Assembly: GCA_030267565.1 (NCBI GenBank)
Contig: BRXU01000048.1
Location: forward strand, 496,001 to 560,000
Source of the DNA: Pleodorina starrii
Taxonomy: Eukaryota > Chlorophyta > Chlorophyceae > Chlamydomonadales > Volvocaceae
Direction: 5' to 3'
Length of the DNA: 64,000 nucleotides
Shown here one piece after another: positions 46,001 through 59,600 of the stretch. How positions within the stretch are numbered: the stretch's first letter is position 1; each line of letters begins with the position of its first letter. Position numbers and translations under genes: made by a program. Under the pieces are notes generated by a model. That model was not told the DNA's origin. It saw only the letters and a program-made list of their open reading frames with translations, and did not search any database.

Positions 46001-48671
46001 TGGTGCAGCCTGCGCCATGTCGTCGTCACTGTCCGGTGGCGGCGGGGGTGCTGCTCGTGGGGGCGGCGCCTTGAGTGTTGGATGCCGCCGTAGCTGCTTC
46101 TGGATTCGGAGAAGCCAGGCAATCATATCGTCGCAGTGCCTGACGTTCGCCTGTGAGCAGGCAAGAGCGAGTCGGGTATGAGATGCATCGAGAACACCAC
46201 ACCGAGTTCGGGGTCCATCACAAGGCCTACCCAGGTCCCCCCCTTCCTAGCCCACCCTGGGTAACCTCCCCGCCCCGCCCCTCCCTTCACTTCCCTCCCC
46301 CCTCCCGCCCACAGCCCCATACCCCTCCCTGCTCCGCACCTCCCCTTCTTCCCTCCCCGGCATCTTCTTCCACCCCACCCCGCCCCTCCCTTCACTTCCC
46401 TTCCCCCTCCCGCCCAGCCCCAAATCCCCCCCGTCTCCGCGCCTCCCCCTCTTCCCTCCCCGGCATCTTCTTCCACCCCAACCCGCCCCTCCCTTCACCT
46501 CCCTCCCCCCTCCCGCCCAGCCCCAAACCCCTCCCTGCTCCTCCCCTACCCCTCTTCCCTCCCCGGCATCTTCTTCCACCCCAACCCGCCCCTCCCTTCA
46601 CTTCCCTTCCCCCTCCCGCACAGCCCCAAACCCTTCCCTGATCCTCCCCTCGCCCCCCTACCTGGGAAGCGTCGCTGTTGGCAGCAGAAGCGGAGTCCTG
46701 TAGGTACTTGACGACTTTAATTAGCCGGGTGACCTCGGCAAGCATGTGATTGGTATCACATCGGTGCCGCATCAGGCCAAGGTACCGTGCCACCAGGGCC
46801 TGAGGGATCATGGGCATGGACCAGGAATGATGAGCAAAACCCAATGACCAAGTAGTGCCCGAAAGCTCTGCAAGCCCCTCCCCCCCCCGCGCCCCCCGCC
46901 CTCCCCCCCCGCGCCCCCCGCCCTCCCCCCCGCGCCCCCCACCCTCCCCCCCCCGCCCCCCGCCCTCCCCCCCACGCCCCCCGCCCCCCCGCCCTCCCCC
47001 CCACGCCCCCCGCCCCTCCTCGCCTCATGCCTGAACAAATGCACGCCTATCCCGACCGCCACCCGCCCTGTGCCCCCTCCACCTTGACCCCCATGCCTGA
47101 CCAAGCAAACACCCTGCCTCACCCCCCTCCAACCAACTTGCCTGGTTGCTGAATAGGTGGAAGGAGAGTAAGGGCATCTCGATCATCTCGATCAGATACG
47201 CCACGCCGATAAACTTCGACACGGTGTTCTCGATCCCTCGATAGGTCGAGTCCACCACCCCAGACGAACCGCTGGCCCCAAAGTTGAAGGGCTGCTGGCA
47301 CCACACCTTGAAGCTGTCCAACTGTGCCTTGAACGGCATGCTGTTGGGCAACGGCTTCATGAGCGCGAGGATGCCGAACTTGGCCTTTGGGGACAGTATG
47401 AACGCTGGCAAGGTCTGCTCGGGGAATGTGGTGGGGAACCCCTGCTGGGTTGGGTAGTACCAGCTAGAAGTCCCGGTCGGTGGTGATAGGAGGCCAGGTG
47501 AAGGGCGCGGGGAGGGACGTGGGTTGGGGGGGCGCACGGCCGGCTCCACTTGGCTACGTGGCTGCGGATCCTGTCGTACCGAAGGTGGCCTGGGAGGATT
47601 CTGCCCAGGTGGCGGCAGTGGAGCATACAGGCCAGCTGCTGGCTCGGCGACATTGTATGGCCGCCGCAGTGAACGAGGTGGTAAACGAGGTGGTGATAGG
47701 CGGCCAGGTGAAGGACGCGGCGGGGAGGGAGGTGGGTTGGGGGGGCGCACGGCCGGCTCCATGTGGCTACGCGGCTGTGGATCCTGCCGTACCGAAGGTG
47801 GCCTGGGAGGATTCTGCCCAGGTGGCGGCAGTGGAGCATCCAGGCCAGGGGGCTCCGCCACAGTGTACGGCCGCCGCAGTGAACGAGGCAGCCTGGACTC
47901 TGCTCTCGCAGCTGCCTCGAAGTGCTTGCCACTCATCTTATCCGGGGGGGCCAATAACGTTTTCTGTTGAAAACGTAGGCTCAAGATGCTCGTGGCAAGA
48001 TCACTGAAGCTGCTGTGGTAGAGCCGCAAAGCACGGCAGACTGCCGTACAGCTGGCTAGCGTGGCGGATGACGCCTTCGTGTGAAGGGCGCCGAGGTCCT
48101 TGAGCTGACCCAGAAGGATGGGGTCAGAAACGACGAACTGCCGCAGGCGTGGCAGACGCTTGAGGCAGTCGTGCAGGGACCGACTGGAAATGGCGGTCTG
48201 CACTTCCTGCAGGCGTCTCACTATCTGAGGTAGGACCAGCGCGTTCCGGCTCTGTGGATCCGCGGCGTCCTTGACAAGAGTAAGGACTAATGCGCCGGAG
48301 GGGAAGGGGGCGGGCAGCAGTAACGTCTCGTTCCAGGCCTGCCAACGGGTAACCTGCAGGGTGGGAACAGACACACGGTTTGGGGCGCGGGCACGGGGTT
48401 CATAATAAGGAACGATAGACCGGACAGCTGCCAACCCCTCCCTCAAGGTACGTGAGAACGCAAGAAGGGCATCCGCCACGATTTGGCGAAACCGCGCACG
48501 GTACCGTCTACCCACCTTCTGCTGGGTCGTTCGGCGTCGCAAGGGTTCCGGTCTTGTTGTTGGAGGCAGGCCCCGAAGGAGTGGAGCTCCCTTCTGAGAC
48601 CGAGTGACGATTTTATCAATGCTCTGCAGTGCGCAGGCCAATGGATGACACGCGTGGTCAGGTCGGTCCAT
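43058..48671 (-). CDS. Tyrosine recombinase of eukaryotic transposon type, copy 2
   Basis: Exons 48671-47142, 46865-46662 and 46150-43058, 1608 aa. The predicted protein appears identical to copy 1, including the catalytic Arg, Lys, Arg and Tyr and all four 73-aa repeats. The GC donor of intron 1 is kept. Intron 1 is one C shorter, and intron 2 differs by a few bases in its last minisatellite unit (near 46600). Two intact copies argue against long-standing pseudogene status. Confidence 0.75.
43774..44649. repeat. Four 219-bp in-frame repeats, copy 2
   Basis: Counterpart of 20128-21003, with the same unit number and the same variant order. Confidence 0.9.
46151..47141. repeat. G-tract introns of the recombinase gene, copy 2
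   Basis: Intron 2 (46151-46661) and intron 1 (46866-47141) with the 68-codon exon between them. Same minisatellite character as in copy 1. Confidence 0.7.
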
Positions 48672-50093
48672 TGGCTAGCGAACACTAACCCGAGTCAGCG
48701 CAGGAAATACTGGTAAATGACATGACTTGATGTTAAAAGGAAATATTGCATACCTTGTTTGCGGCGTGTCCTCGCATCCATGCAGCGAATACGCGGACAG
48801 CAGGTCGCCTAGCGACGGAGAGGTCTAGGAATGATGACTGGTGACAGGAAATGACAGCCAGATGTATTTCGTTAAAAGCTGATACATGTATATTAATTTA
48901 TTTTTTAGTGAAAGTACAGGTGGACTAGTGCCTTATATAATTTGGTCGTAACCTTCTTGCTGGAACGCTTCGCGGGGTCGTCTGTCCGAAACGCTTCACG
49001 GGGGACTGGAAGTCTGAGGCAGCTGAGACGCCGAAGCCCCAGCATGCGAAAGCCGACATGTGGCAAAGTTGATCGCGTGCTGCTGTGTTTACAAACACCA
49101 AAACCGTTTGGCTGTTTCCTGGTTTATAGCGTAAGAATGTAAGCAGCTAAATTCATTACACTCTGATTTGGCCAGTAAGTAAAATTAGATAGACGTGTAC
49201 AGTAAGAATGGATGCGTCTCACTTTTCGGGGTGTACGTCACTAGAAGCGGGTACACCCGGCGCAGCCATTTCACTACCTTCTATAATAGGAAACACTTCA
49301 CGATTAACAACTAATAATTATACTACCATGGGAATGTATATGGCTTGCGGTTTGAGGAACGAGTGAGTCCCCGTTCAATTTAGCGCGGGCGCAGCGGGCC
49401 TTTATGAAAGCAATCTACCGGTAAGAAATGCATTCATTGTTCACAGCTGTTAGCACATGCAATCAAATTCTAATACCAATGCGCGGGTTTACACGCAGGT
49501 TGAATTTTGTCGGCATGGTCGCCGGCTTGTGAAACACCTTGCCCGAGGGCGCAGCTACCGCCGACAACGATCATTGTGATGTCGTCATACCTACAGCATT
49601 TCGCGTGGAAGCTGGAGTTTAAGGTATGAGCGGGCAGGGCGCATCGGGCATGGGTGTTCAAAATGCAAAGGGCACAGGCAGCTAGCGAATGGCTTCCGCG
49701 TGTCTGATCCAGAATAAATTAGGAAAGGACTACAGACTGCATACCGGGTCGCGCGCGCTGGAAAGAGCCACTCAGCCCGCTGTACTCGGTCTCGTGGGCT
49801 GTCGCGCGCGCACGCCGGTGCCTTCGCGATGGTGGCAAAGGGCCATTAGTGAGCGCGACATCATTTCGCGGACTTGCATCGCATGGTTTCAGGGCGGGGC
49901 TCAGCATTCCGCGAGCGCCGAGAGCTGGCCGAAGGGCACGGGCCGGGCGGCATGCCAGGGTTCTGTGGTTCGCATAGGCCGGGAAGTCCAAGGGGCACGG
50001 CCGCAGGGTGTTGGATCCGGGAATTCGGGGGGGGCTGCCAAGGTTTCGGGCGCGGGAAGTCGGGGGGGCCGGTGGGGTTTTGGACCGCGGGGG
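48672..50093. other. Right-terminal non-coding region of copy 2
   Basis: Counterpart of 25027-26448, with the inverted repeat at 49229-49258. It abuts the satellite directly. No gene recognised. Confidence 0.5.
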
Positions 50094-50162
50094 CCTAGGG
50101 TCTTAGGGATTTCGGGTGTGGGGGTTTTAGGGTAACAGGGTTTCAGGGTTTTAGGGTTTCAG
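50094..50162 (+). repeat. Degenerate telomere tract at the head of each satellite unit
   Basis: After CCTAGGG, the tract runs in exact 8-base steps for eight further steps: TTTTAGGG occurs twice, with variants TCTTAGGG, TTTCAGGG, TAACAGGG, ATTTCGGG and TGTGGGGG, ending in TTTCAG. The period and the TTTTAGGG units match the Chlamydomonas telomere repeat. The tract recurs at every satellite unit start with no change seen. The G-rich strand points right, which places the chromosome end to the right. Confidence 0.85.
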
Positions 50163-50584
50163 ATTACAGAAAAACGTGAATATCTCACTATCCTCTGGGC
50201 CGTTTCCATTGTTTCGAGTACAGTTGTGAAGCACTCAATGAGTACTATAATCTAGTACCTAGGTTTGTACGAATCCGGGTATGTCATGGGTATGGCTTTT
50301 ACCTTGGCGAAATCGGCATGTGCCTCCCAGGGGGGAAATGGTGGTAGGACAGGGGCCTCTTAGTGGCCGTGGTCGTGAGTTCGAGGCCGGCCGTCGTCAT
50401 GATGTGAGATTATATACTCCAGGGAGGGTGTCCGTACTGCAGGCTGGGCCATACAAGGCTCGGCAATATAAATCTGGGTGCCATGAACACCCCAAACCAT
50501 TCAATTCTAGGCATAGGGAGGCCAAGAGGGCCCAGCTGCCAGGGCCACATACCAGTGACCCTGGTCCAACCATACGCATACGAC

Positions 50585-50650
50585 TCCAATAGGATTCGAA
50601 CCTGTGACATCGGGCTTCCGGCATGGCCACTAGAGAGGCCGTGGCCGCCC
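50585..50650 (-). other. tRNA-like sequence in the satellite (SINE-head-like)
   Basis: On the minus strand, CTCTAGTGG followed 24 bases later by GGTTCGAATCC resembles an A-box end and a perfect B box; the piece between looks like an anticodon arm missing its 3' half. A second AGTGG / GTTCGAGGCC pair lies on the plus strand at about 50361-50393. Both recur in every unit. Too short for a tRNA gene; a tRNA-derived SINE insertion fixed in the satellite is the simplest reading. Confidence 0.35.
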
Positions 50651-53600
50651 ACCGCCATGGTGGTGGCGGGCCTGCCACCCAGCCCTGGAGCCAAGGGAGC
50701 CAAGGGCCACACCAAGAAAGGCAGGCAGGCCAAGGCCAAGGCCAAGTGAATAATATGTGTTGGGCTGTAGTATAGCAGTGGTATGGCAGTGGTTGGTAGT
50801 ATAGCAGCAGTATTAGCAGCAGTATAGCAGCAGTATAGCGGGCGGGCATACACACACCCATGCACACAGGCAGGCAGGCACCCCCCCTGCAGGAGAAGGG
50901 ACCTTCCACAAAAATTGTTTTCGAGTTTCGGATATTTTTTTGGGGGGATGGATAGCTGAGACTATGAACAAAATTGTCGTGCATCAAGTTTGAACTCTTT
51001 CCAAGTTTTGGTTGGTTTTTTGGGGGGCGGCCTGTGGGGGTGCTGGCTGGCTGGCTGGCTGCTAGGGCAATGGACCCACAGGCAGTGGGCTGCAAGGGGT
51101 CTAGGGCTGGCCCATGCGAACGGTGTCGGTGCCATAAGTTATAATAATTAATATGAATATAATGAACCCATTGGGCGGCGGAACTTGTAACTTGGCTGGC
51201 CCCACATGCCTGTTTTGGCCCCCACTGGTACACCCATCGAACCCCACTGACTGCAACCAGTCCCAGGCAGAAAAAGAAATGTTGCAATGTGCACATGGCC
51301 TTCACACTTGTAGAAGGGGGGTTTTGTGCGAAATCCTAACATCAGCCTAGGGTCTTAGGGATTTCGGGTGTGGGGGTTTTAGGGTAACAGGGTTTCAGGG
51401 TTTTAGGGTTTCAGATTACAGAAAAACGTGAATATCTCACTATCCTCTGGGCCGTTTCCATTGTTTCGAGTACAGTTGTGAAGCACTCAATGAGTACTAT
51501 AATCTAGTACCTAGGTTTGTACGAATCCGGGTATGTCATGGGTATGGCTTTTACCTTGGCGAAATCGGCATGTGCCTCCCAGGGGGGAAATGGTGGTAGG
51601 ACAGGGGCCTCTTAGTGGCCGTGGTCGTGAGTTCGAGGCCGGCCGTCGTCATGATGTGAGATTATATACTCCAGGGAGGGTGTCCGTACTGCAGGCTGGG
51701 CCATACAAGGCTCGGCAATATAAATCTGGGTGCCATGAACACCCCAAACCATTCAATTCTAGGCATAGGGAGGCCAAGAGGGCCCAGCTGCCAGGGCCAC
51801 ATACCAGTGACCCTGGTCCAACCATACGCATACGACTCCAATAGGATTCGAACCTGTGACATCGGGCTTCCGGCATGGCCACTAGAGAGGCCGTGGCCGC
51901 CCACCGCCATGGTGGTGGCGGGCCTGCCACCCAGCCCTGGAGCCAAGGGAGCCAAGGGCCACACCAAGAAAGGCAGGCAGGCCAAGGCCAAGGCCAAGTG
52001 AATAATATGTGTTGGGCTGTAGTATAGCAGTGGTATGGCAGTGGTTGGTAGTATAGCAGCAGTATAGCAGCAGTATAGCAGCAGTATAGCGGGCGGGCAT
52101 ACACACACCCATGCACACAGGCAGGCAGGCACCCCCCCTGCAGGAGAAGGGACCTTCCACAAAAATTGTTTTCGAGTTTCGGATATTTTTTTGGGGGGAT
52201 GGATAGCTGAGACTATGAACAAAATTGTCGTGCATCAAGTTTGAACTCTTTCCGAGTTTTGGTTGGTTTTTTGGGGGGCGGCCTGTGGGGGTGCGGGTGG
52301 GGGGTGGCCTGCTGGCATGGTGTGGGCAGGGATGGACCCATTACAGGGCTGGCCCATGCGAACGGTGTCGGTGCCATAAGTTATAATAATTAATATGAAT
52401 ATAATGAACCCATTGGGCGGCGGAACTTGTAACTTGGCTGGCCCCACATGCCTGTTTTGGCCCCCACTGGTACACCCATCGAACCCCACTGACTGCAACC
52501 AGTCCCAGGCAGAAAAAGAAATGTTGCAATGTGCACATGGCCTTCACACTTGTAGAAGGGGGGTTTTGTGCGAAATCCTAACATCAGCCTAGGGTCTTAG
52601 GGATTTCGGGTGTGGGGGTTTTAGGGTAACAGGGTTTCAGGGTTTTAGGGTTTCAGATTACAGAAAAACGTGAATATCTCACTATCCTCTGGGCCGTTTC
52701 CATTGTTTCGAGTACAGTTGTGAAGCACTCAATGAGTACTATAATCTAGTACCTAGGTTTGTACGAATCCGGGTATGTCATGGGTATGGCTTTTACCTTG
52801 GCGAAATCGGCATGTGCCTCCCAGGGGGGAAATGGTGGTAGGACAGGGGCCTCTTAGTGGCCGTGGTCGTGAGTTCGAGGCCGGCCGTCGTCATGATGTG
52901 AGATTATATACTCCAGGGAGGGTGTCCGTACTGCAGGCTGGGCCATACAAGGCTCGGCAATATAAATCTGGGTGCCATGAACACCCCAAACCATTCAATT
53001 CTAGGCATAGGGAGGCCAAGAGGGCCCAGCTGCCAGGGCCACATACCAGTGACCCTGGTCCAACCATACGCATACGACTCCAATAGGATTCGAACCTGTG
53101 ACATCGGGCTTCCGGCATGGCCACTAGAGAGGCCGTGGCCGCCCACCGCCATGGTGGTGGCGGGCCTGCCACCCAGCCCTGGAGCCAAGGGAGCCAAGGG
53201 CCACACCAAGAAAGGCAGGCAGGCCAAGGCCAAGGCCAAGTGAATAATATGTGTTGGGCTGTAGTATAGCAGTGGTATGGCAGTGGTTGGTAGTATAGCA
53301 GCAGTATAGCAGCAGTATAGCAGCAGTATAGCAGGCGGGCATACACACACCCATGCACACAGGCAGGCAGGCACCCCCCCTGCAGGAGAAGGGACCTTCC
53401 ACAAAAATTGTTTTCGAGTTTCGGATATTTTTTTGGGGGGATGGATAGCTGAGACTATGAACAAAATTGTCGTGCATCAAGTTTGAACTCTTTCCGAGTT
53501 TTGGTTGGTTTTTTGGGGGGCGGCCTGTGGGGGTGCTGGCTGGCTGGCTGGCTGCTAGGGCAATGGACCCACAGGCAGTGGGCTGCAAGGGGTCTAGGGC

Positions 53601-56600
53601 TGGCCCATGCGAACGGTGTCGGTGCCATAAGTTATAATAATTAATATGAATATAATGAACCCATTGGGCGGCGGAACTTGTAACTTGGCTGGCCCCACAT
53701 GCCTGTTTTGGCCCCCACTGGTACACCCATCGAACCCCACTGACTGCAACCAGTCCCAGGCAGAAAAAGAAATGTTGCAATGTGCACATGGCCTTCACAC
53801 TTGTAGAAGGGGGGTTTTGTGCGAAATCCTAACATCAGCCTAGGGTCTTAGGGATTTCGGGTGTGGGGGTTTTAGGGTAACAGGGTTTCAGGGTTTTAGG
53901 GTTTCAGATTACAGAAAAACGTGAATATCTCACTATCCTCTGGGCCGTTTCCATTGTTTCGAGTACAGTTGTGAAGCACTCAATGAGTACTATAATCTAG
54001 TACCTAGGTTTGTACGAATCCGGGTATGTCATGGGTATGGCTTTTACCTTGGCGAAATCGGCATGTGCCTCCCAGGGGGGAAATGGTGGTAGGACAGGGG
54101 CCTCTTAGTGGCCGTGGTCGTGAGTTCGAGGCCGGCCGTCGTCATGATGTGAGATTATATACTCCAGGGAGGGTGTCCGTACTGCAGGCTGGGCCATACA
54201 AGGCTCGGCAATATAAATCTGGGTGCCATGAACACCCCAAACCATTCAATTCTAGGCATAGGGAGGCCAAGAGGGCCCAGCTGCCAGGGCCACATACCAG
54301 TGACCCTGGTCCAACCATACGCATACGACTCCAATAGGATTCGAACCTGTGACATCGGGCTTCCGGCATGGCCACTAGAGAGGCCGTGGCCGCCCACCGC
54401 CATGGTGGTGGCGGGCCTGCCACCCAGCCCTGGAGCCAAGGGAGCCAAGGGCCACACCAAGAAAGGCAGGCAGGCCAAGGCCAAGGCCAAGTGAATAATA
54501 TGTGTTGGGCTGTAGTATAGCAGTGGTATGGCAGTGGTTGGTAGTATAGCAGCAGTATAGCAGCAGTATAGCAGCAGTATAGCGGGCGGGCATACACACA
54601 CCCATGCACACAGGCAGGCAGGCACCCCCCCTGCAGGAGAAGGGACCTTCCACAAAAATTGTTTTCGAGTTTCGGATATTTTTTTGGGGGGATGGATAGC
54701 TGAGACTATGAACAAAATTGTCGTGCATCAAGTTTGAACTCTTTCCGAGTTTTGGTTGGTTTTTTGGGGGGCGGCCTGTGGGGGTGCGGGTGGGGGGTGG
54801 CCTGCTGGCATGGTGTGGGCAGGGATGGACCCATTACAGGGCTGGCCCATGCGAACGGTGTCGGTGCCATAAGTTATAATAATTAATATGAATATAATGA
54901 ACCCATTGGGCGGCGGAACTTGTAACTTGGCTGGCCCCACATGCCTGTTTTGGCCCCCACTGGTACACCCATCGAACCCCACTGACTGCAACCAGTCCCA
55001 GGCAGAAAAAGAAATGTTGCAATGTGCACATGGCCTTCACACTTGTAGAAGGGGGGTTTTGTGCGAAATCCTAACATCAGCCTAGGGTCTTAGGGATTTC
55101 GGGTGTGGGGGTTTTAGGGTAACAGGGTTTCAGGGTTTTAGGGTTTCAGATTACAGAAAAACGTGAATATCTCACTATCCTCTGGGCCGTTTCCATTGTT
55201 TCGAGTACAGTTGTGAAGCACTCAATGAGTACTATAATCTAGTACCTAGGTTTGTACGAATCCGGGTATGTCATGGGTATGGCTTTTACCTTGGCGAAAT
55301 CGGCATGTGCCTCCCAGGGGGGAAATGGTGGTAGGACAGGGGCCTCTTAGTGGCCGTGGTCGTGAGTTCGAGGCCGGCCGTCGTCATGATGTGAGATTAT
55401 ATACTCCAGGGAGGGTGTCCGTACTGCAGGCTGGGCCATACAAGGCTCGGCAATATAAATCTGGGTGCCATGAACACCCCAAACCATTCAATTCTAGGCA
55501 TAGGGAGGCCAAGAGGGCCCAGCTGCCAGGGCCACATACCAGTGACCCTGGTCCAACCATACGCATACGACTCCAATAGGATTCGAACCTGTGACATCGG
55601 GCTTCCGGCATGGCCACTAGAGAGGCCGTGGCCGCCCACCGCCATGGTGGTGGCGGGCCTGCCACCCAGCCCTGGAGCCAAGGGAGCCAAGGGCCACACC
55701 AAGAAAGGCAGGCAGGCCAAGGCCAAGGCCAAGTGAATAATATGTGTTGGGCTGTAGTATAGCAGTGGTATGGCAGTGGTTGGTAGTATAGCAGCAGTAT
55801 AGCAGCAGTATAGCAGCAGTATAGCAGGCGGGCATACACACACCCATGCACACAGGCAGGCAGGCACCCCCCCTGCAGGAGAAGGGACCTTCCACAAAAA
55901 TTGTTTTCGAGTTTCGGATATTTTTTTGGGGGGATGGATAGCTGAGACTATGAACAAAATTGTCGTGCATCAAGTTTGAACTCTTTCCGAGTTTTGGTTG
56001 GTTTTTTGGGGGGCGGCCTGTGGGGGTGCTGGCTGGCTGGCTGGCTGCTAGGGCAATGGACCCACAGGCAGTGGGCTGCAAGGGGTCTAGGGCTGGCCCA
56101 TGCGAACGGTGTCGGTGCCATAAGTTATAATAATTAATATGAATATAATGAACCCATTGGGCGGCGGAACTTGTAACTTGGCTGGCCCCACATGCCTGTT
56201 TTGGCCCCCACTGGTACACCCATCGAACCCCACTGACTGCAACCAGTCCCAGGCAGAAAAAGAAATGTTGCAATGTGCACATGGCCTTCACACTTGTAGA
56301 AGGGGGGTTTTGTGCGAAATCCTAACATCAGCCTAGGGTCTTAGGGATTTCGGGTGTGGGGGTTTTAGGGTAACAGGGTTTCAGGGTTTTAGGGTTTCAG
56401 ATTACAGAAAAACGTGAATATCTCACTATCCTCTGGGCCGTTTCCATTGTTTCGAGTACAGTTGTGAAGCACTCAATGAGTACTATAATCTAGTACCTAG
56501 GTTTGTACGAATCCGGGTATGTCATGGGTATGGCTTTTACCTTGGCGAAATCGGCATGTGCCTCCCAGGGGGGAAATGGTGGTAGGACAGGGGCCTCTTA

Positions 56601-59600
56601 GTGGCCGTGGTCGTGAGTTCGAGGCCGGCCGTCGTCATGATGTGAGATTATATACTCCAGGGAGGGTGTCCGTACTGCAGGCTGGGCCATACAAGGCTCG
56701 GCAATATAAATCTGGGTGCCATGAACACCCCAAACCATTCAATTCTAGGCATAGGGAGGCCAAGAGGGCCCAGCTGCCAGGGCCACATACCAGTGACCCT
56801 GGTCCAACCATACGCATACGACTCCAATAGGATTCGAACCTGTGACATCGGGCTTCCGGCATGGCCACTAGAGAGGCCGTGGCCGCCCACCGCCATGGTG
56901 GTGGCGGGCCTGCCACCCAGCCCTGGAGCCAAGGGAGCCAAGGGCCACACCAAGAAAGGCAGGCAGGCCAAGGCCAAGGCCAAGTGAATAATATGTGTTG
57001 GGCTGTAGTATAGCAGTGGTATGGCAGTGGTTGGTAGTATAGCAGCAGTATTAGCAGCAGTATAGCAGCAGTATAGCGGGCGGGCATACACACACCCATG
57101 CACACAGGCAGGCAGGCACCCCCCCTGCAGGAGAAGGGACCTTCCACAAAAATTGTTTTCGAGTTTCGGATATTTTTTTGGGGGGATGGATAGCTGAGAC
57201 TATGAACAAAATTGTCGTGCATCAAGTTTGAACTCTTTCCAAGTTTTGGTTGGTTTTTTGGGGGGCGGCCTGTGGGGGTGCTGGCTGGCTGGCTGGCTGC
57301 TAGGGCAATGGACCCACAGGCAGTGGGCTGCAAGGGGTCTAGGGCTGGCCCATGCGAACGGTGTCGGTGCCATAAGTTATAATAATTAATATGAATATAA
57401 TGAACCCATTGGGCGGCGGAACTTGTAACTTGGCTGGCCCCACATGCCTGTTTTGGCCCCCACTGGTACACCCATCGAACCCCACTGACTGCAACCAGTC
57501 CCAGGCAGAAAAAGAAATGTTGCAATGTGCACATGGCCTTCACACTTGTAGAAGGGGGGTTTTGTGCGAAATCCTAACATCAGCCTAGGGTCTTAGGGAT
57601 TTCGGGTGTGGGGGTTTTAGGGTAACAGGGTTTCAGGGTTTTAGGGTTTCAGATTACAGAAAAACGTGAATATCTCACTATCCTCTGGGCCGTTTCCATT
57701 GTTTCGAGTACAGTTGTGAAGCACTCAATGAGTACTATAATCTAGTACCTAGGTTTGTACGAATCCGGGTATGTCATGGGTATGGCTTTTACCTTGGCGA
57801 AATCGGCATGTGCCTCCCAGGGGGGAAATGGTGGTAGGACAGGGGCCTCTTAGTGGCCGTGGTCGTGAGTTCGAGGCCGGCCGTCGTCATGATGTGAGAT
57901 TATATACTCCAGGGAGGGTGTCCGTACTGCAGGCTGGGCCATACAAGGCTCGGCAATATAAATCTGGGTGCCATGAACACCCCAAACCATTCAATTCTAG
58001 GCATAGGGAGGCCAAGAGGGCCCAGCTGCCAGGGCCACATACCAGTGACCCTGGTCCAACCATACGCATACGACTCCAATAGGATTCGAACCTGTGACAT
58101 CGGGCTTCCGGCATGGCCACTAGAGAGGCCGTGGCCGCCCACCGCCATGGTGGTGGCGGGCCTGCCACCCAGCCCTGGAGCCAAGGGAGCCAAGGGCCAC
58201 ACCAAGAAAGGCAGGCAGGCCAAGGCCAAGGCCAAGTGAATAATATGTGTTGGGCTGTAGTATAGCAGTGGTATGGCAGTGGTTGGTAGTATAGCAGCAG
58301 TATAGCAGCAGTATAGCAGCAGTATAGCGGGCGGGCATACACACACCCATGCACACAGGCAGGCAGGCACCCCCCCTGCAGGAGAAGGGACCTTCCACAA
58401 AAATTGTTTTCGAGTTTCGGATATTTTTTTGGGGGGATGGATAGCTGAGACTATGAACAAAATTGTCGTGCATCAAGTTTGAACTCTTTCCGAGTTTTGG
58501 TTGGTTTTTTGGGGGGCGGCCTGTGGGGGTGCGGGTGGGGGGTGGCCTGCTGGCATGGTGTGGGCAGGGATGGACCCATTACAGGGCTGGCCCATGCGAA
58601 CGGTGTCGGTGCCATAAGTTATAATAATTAATATGAATATAATGAACCCATTGGGCGGCGGAACTTGTAACTTGGCTGGCCCCACATGCCTGTTTTGGCC
58701 CCCACTGGTACACCCATCGAACCCCACTGACTGCAACCAGTCCCAGGCAGAAAAAGAAATGTTGCAATGTGCACATGGCCTTCACACTTGTAGAAGGGGG
58801 GTTTTGTGCGAAATCCTAACATCAGCCTAGGGTCTTAGGGATTTCGGGTGTGGGGGTTTTAGGGTAACAGGGTTTCAGGGTTTTAGGGTTTCAGATTACA
58901 GAAAAACGTGAATATCTCACTATCCTCTGGGCCGTTTCCATTGTTTCGAGTACAGTTGTGAAGCACTCAATGAGTACTATAATCTAGTACCTAGGTTTGT
59001 ACGAATCCGGGTATGTCATGGGTATGGCTTTTACCTTGGCGAAATCGGCATGTGCCTCCCAGGGGGGAAATGGTGGTAGGACAGGGGCCTCTTAGTGGCC
59101 GTGGTCGTGAGTTCGAGGCCGGCCGTCGTCATGATGTGAGATTATATACTCCAGGGAGGGTGTCCGTACTGCAGGCTGGGCCATACAAGGCTCGGCAATA
59201 TAAATCTGGGTGCCATGAACACCCCAAACCATTCAATTCTAGGCATAGGGAGGCCAAGAGGGCCCAGCTGCCAGGGCCACATACCAGTGACCCTGGTCCA
59301 ACCATACGCATACGACTCCAATAGGATTCGAACCTGTGACATCGGGCTTCCGGCATGGCCACTAGAGAGGCCGTGGCCGCCCACCGCCATGGTGGTGGCG
59401 GGCCTGCCACCCAGCCCTGGAGCCAAGGGAGCCAAGGGCCACACCAAGAAAGGCAGGCAGGCCAAGGCCAAGGCCAAGTGAATAATATGTGTTGGGCTGT
59501 AGTATAGCAGTGGTATGGCAGTGGTTGGTAGTATAGCAGCAGTATAGCAGCAGTATAGCAGCAGTATAGCGGGCGGGCATACACACACCCATGCACACAG

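Larger units (their letters stand above)
26474..50108. repeat. Long tandem unit, copy 2 (about 23.6 kb)
   Basis: Second direct copy of the unit at 1-26473, same orientation, with all three genes intact. It is about 2.8 kb shorter, nearly all in the 188-bp array (5 full units against 19). It ends in the same GC-rich stretch as copy 1 and runs straight into the satellite through the shared motif CCTAGGGTCTTAGGG at 50094-50108, so the exact boundary lies anywhere inside that motif. Confidence 0.95.

Noticed and set aside
50397..51305. 302-aa frame recurring in some satellite units
   Set aside because: It is broken in most units by small length changes, has no recognisable domain, and crosses the block where unit types differ.
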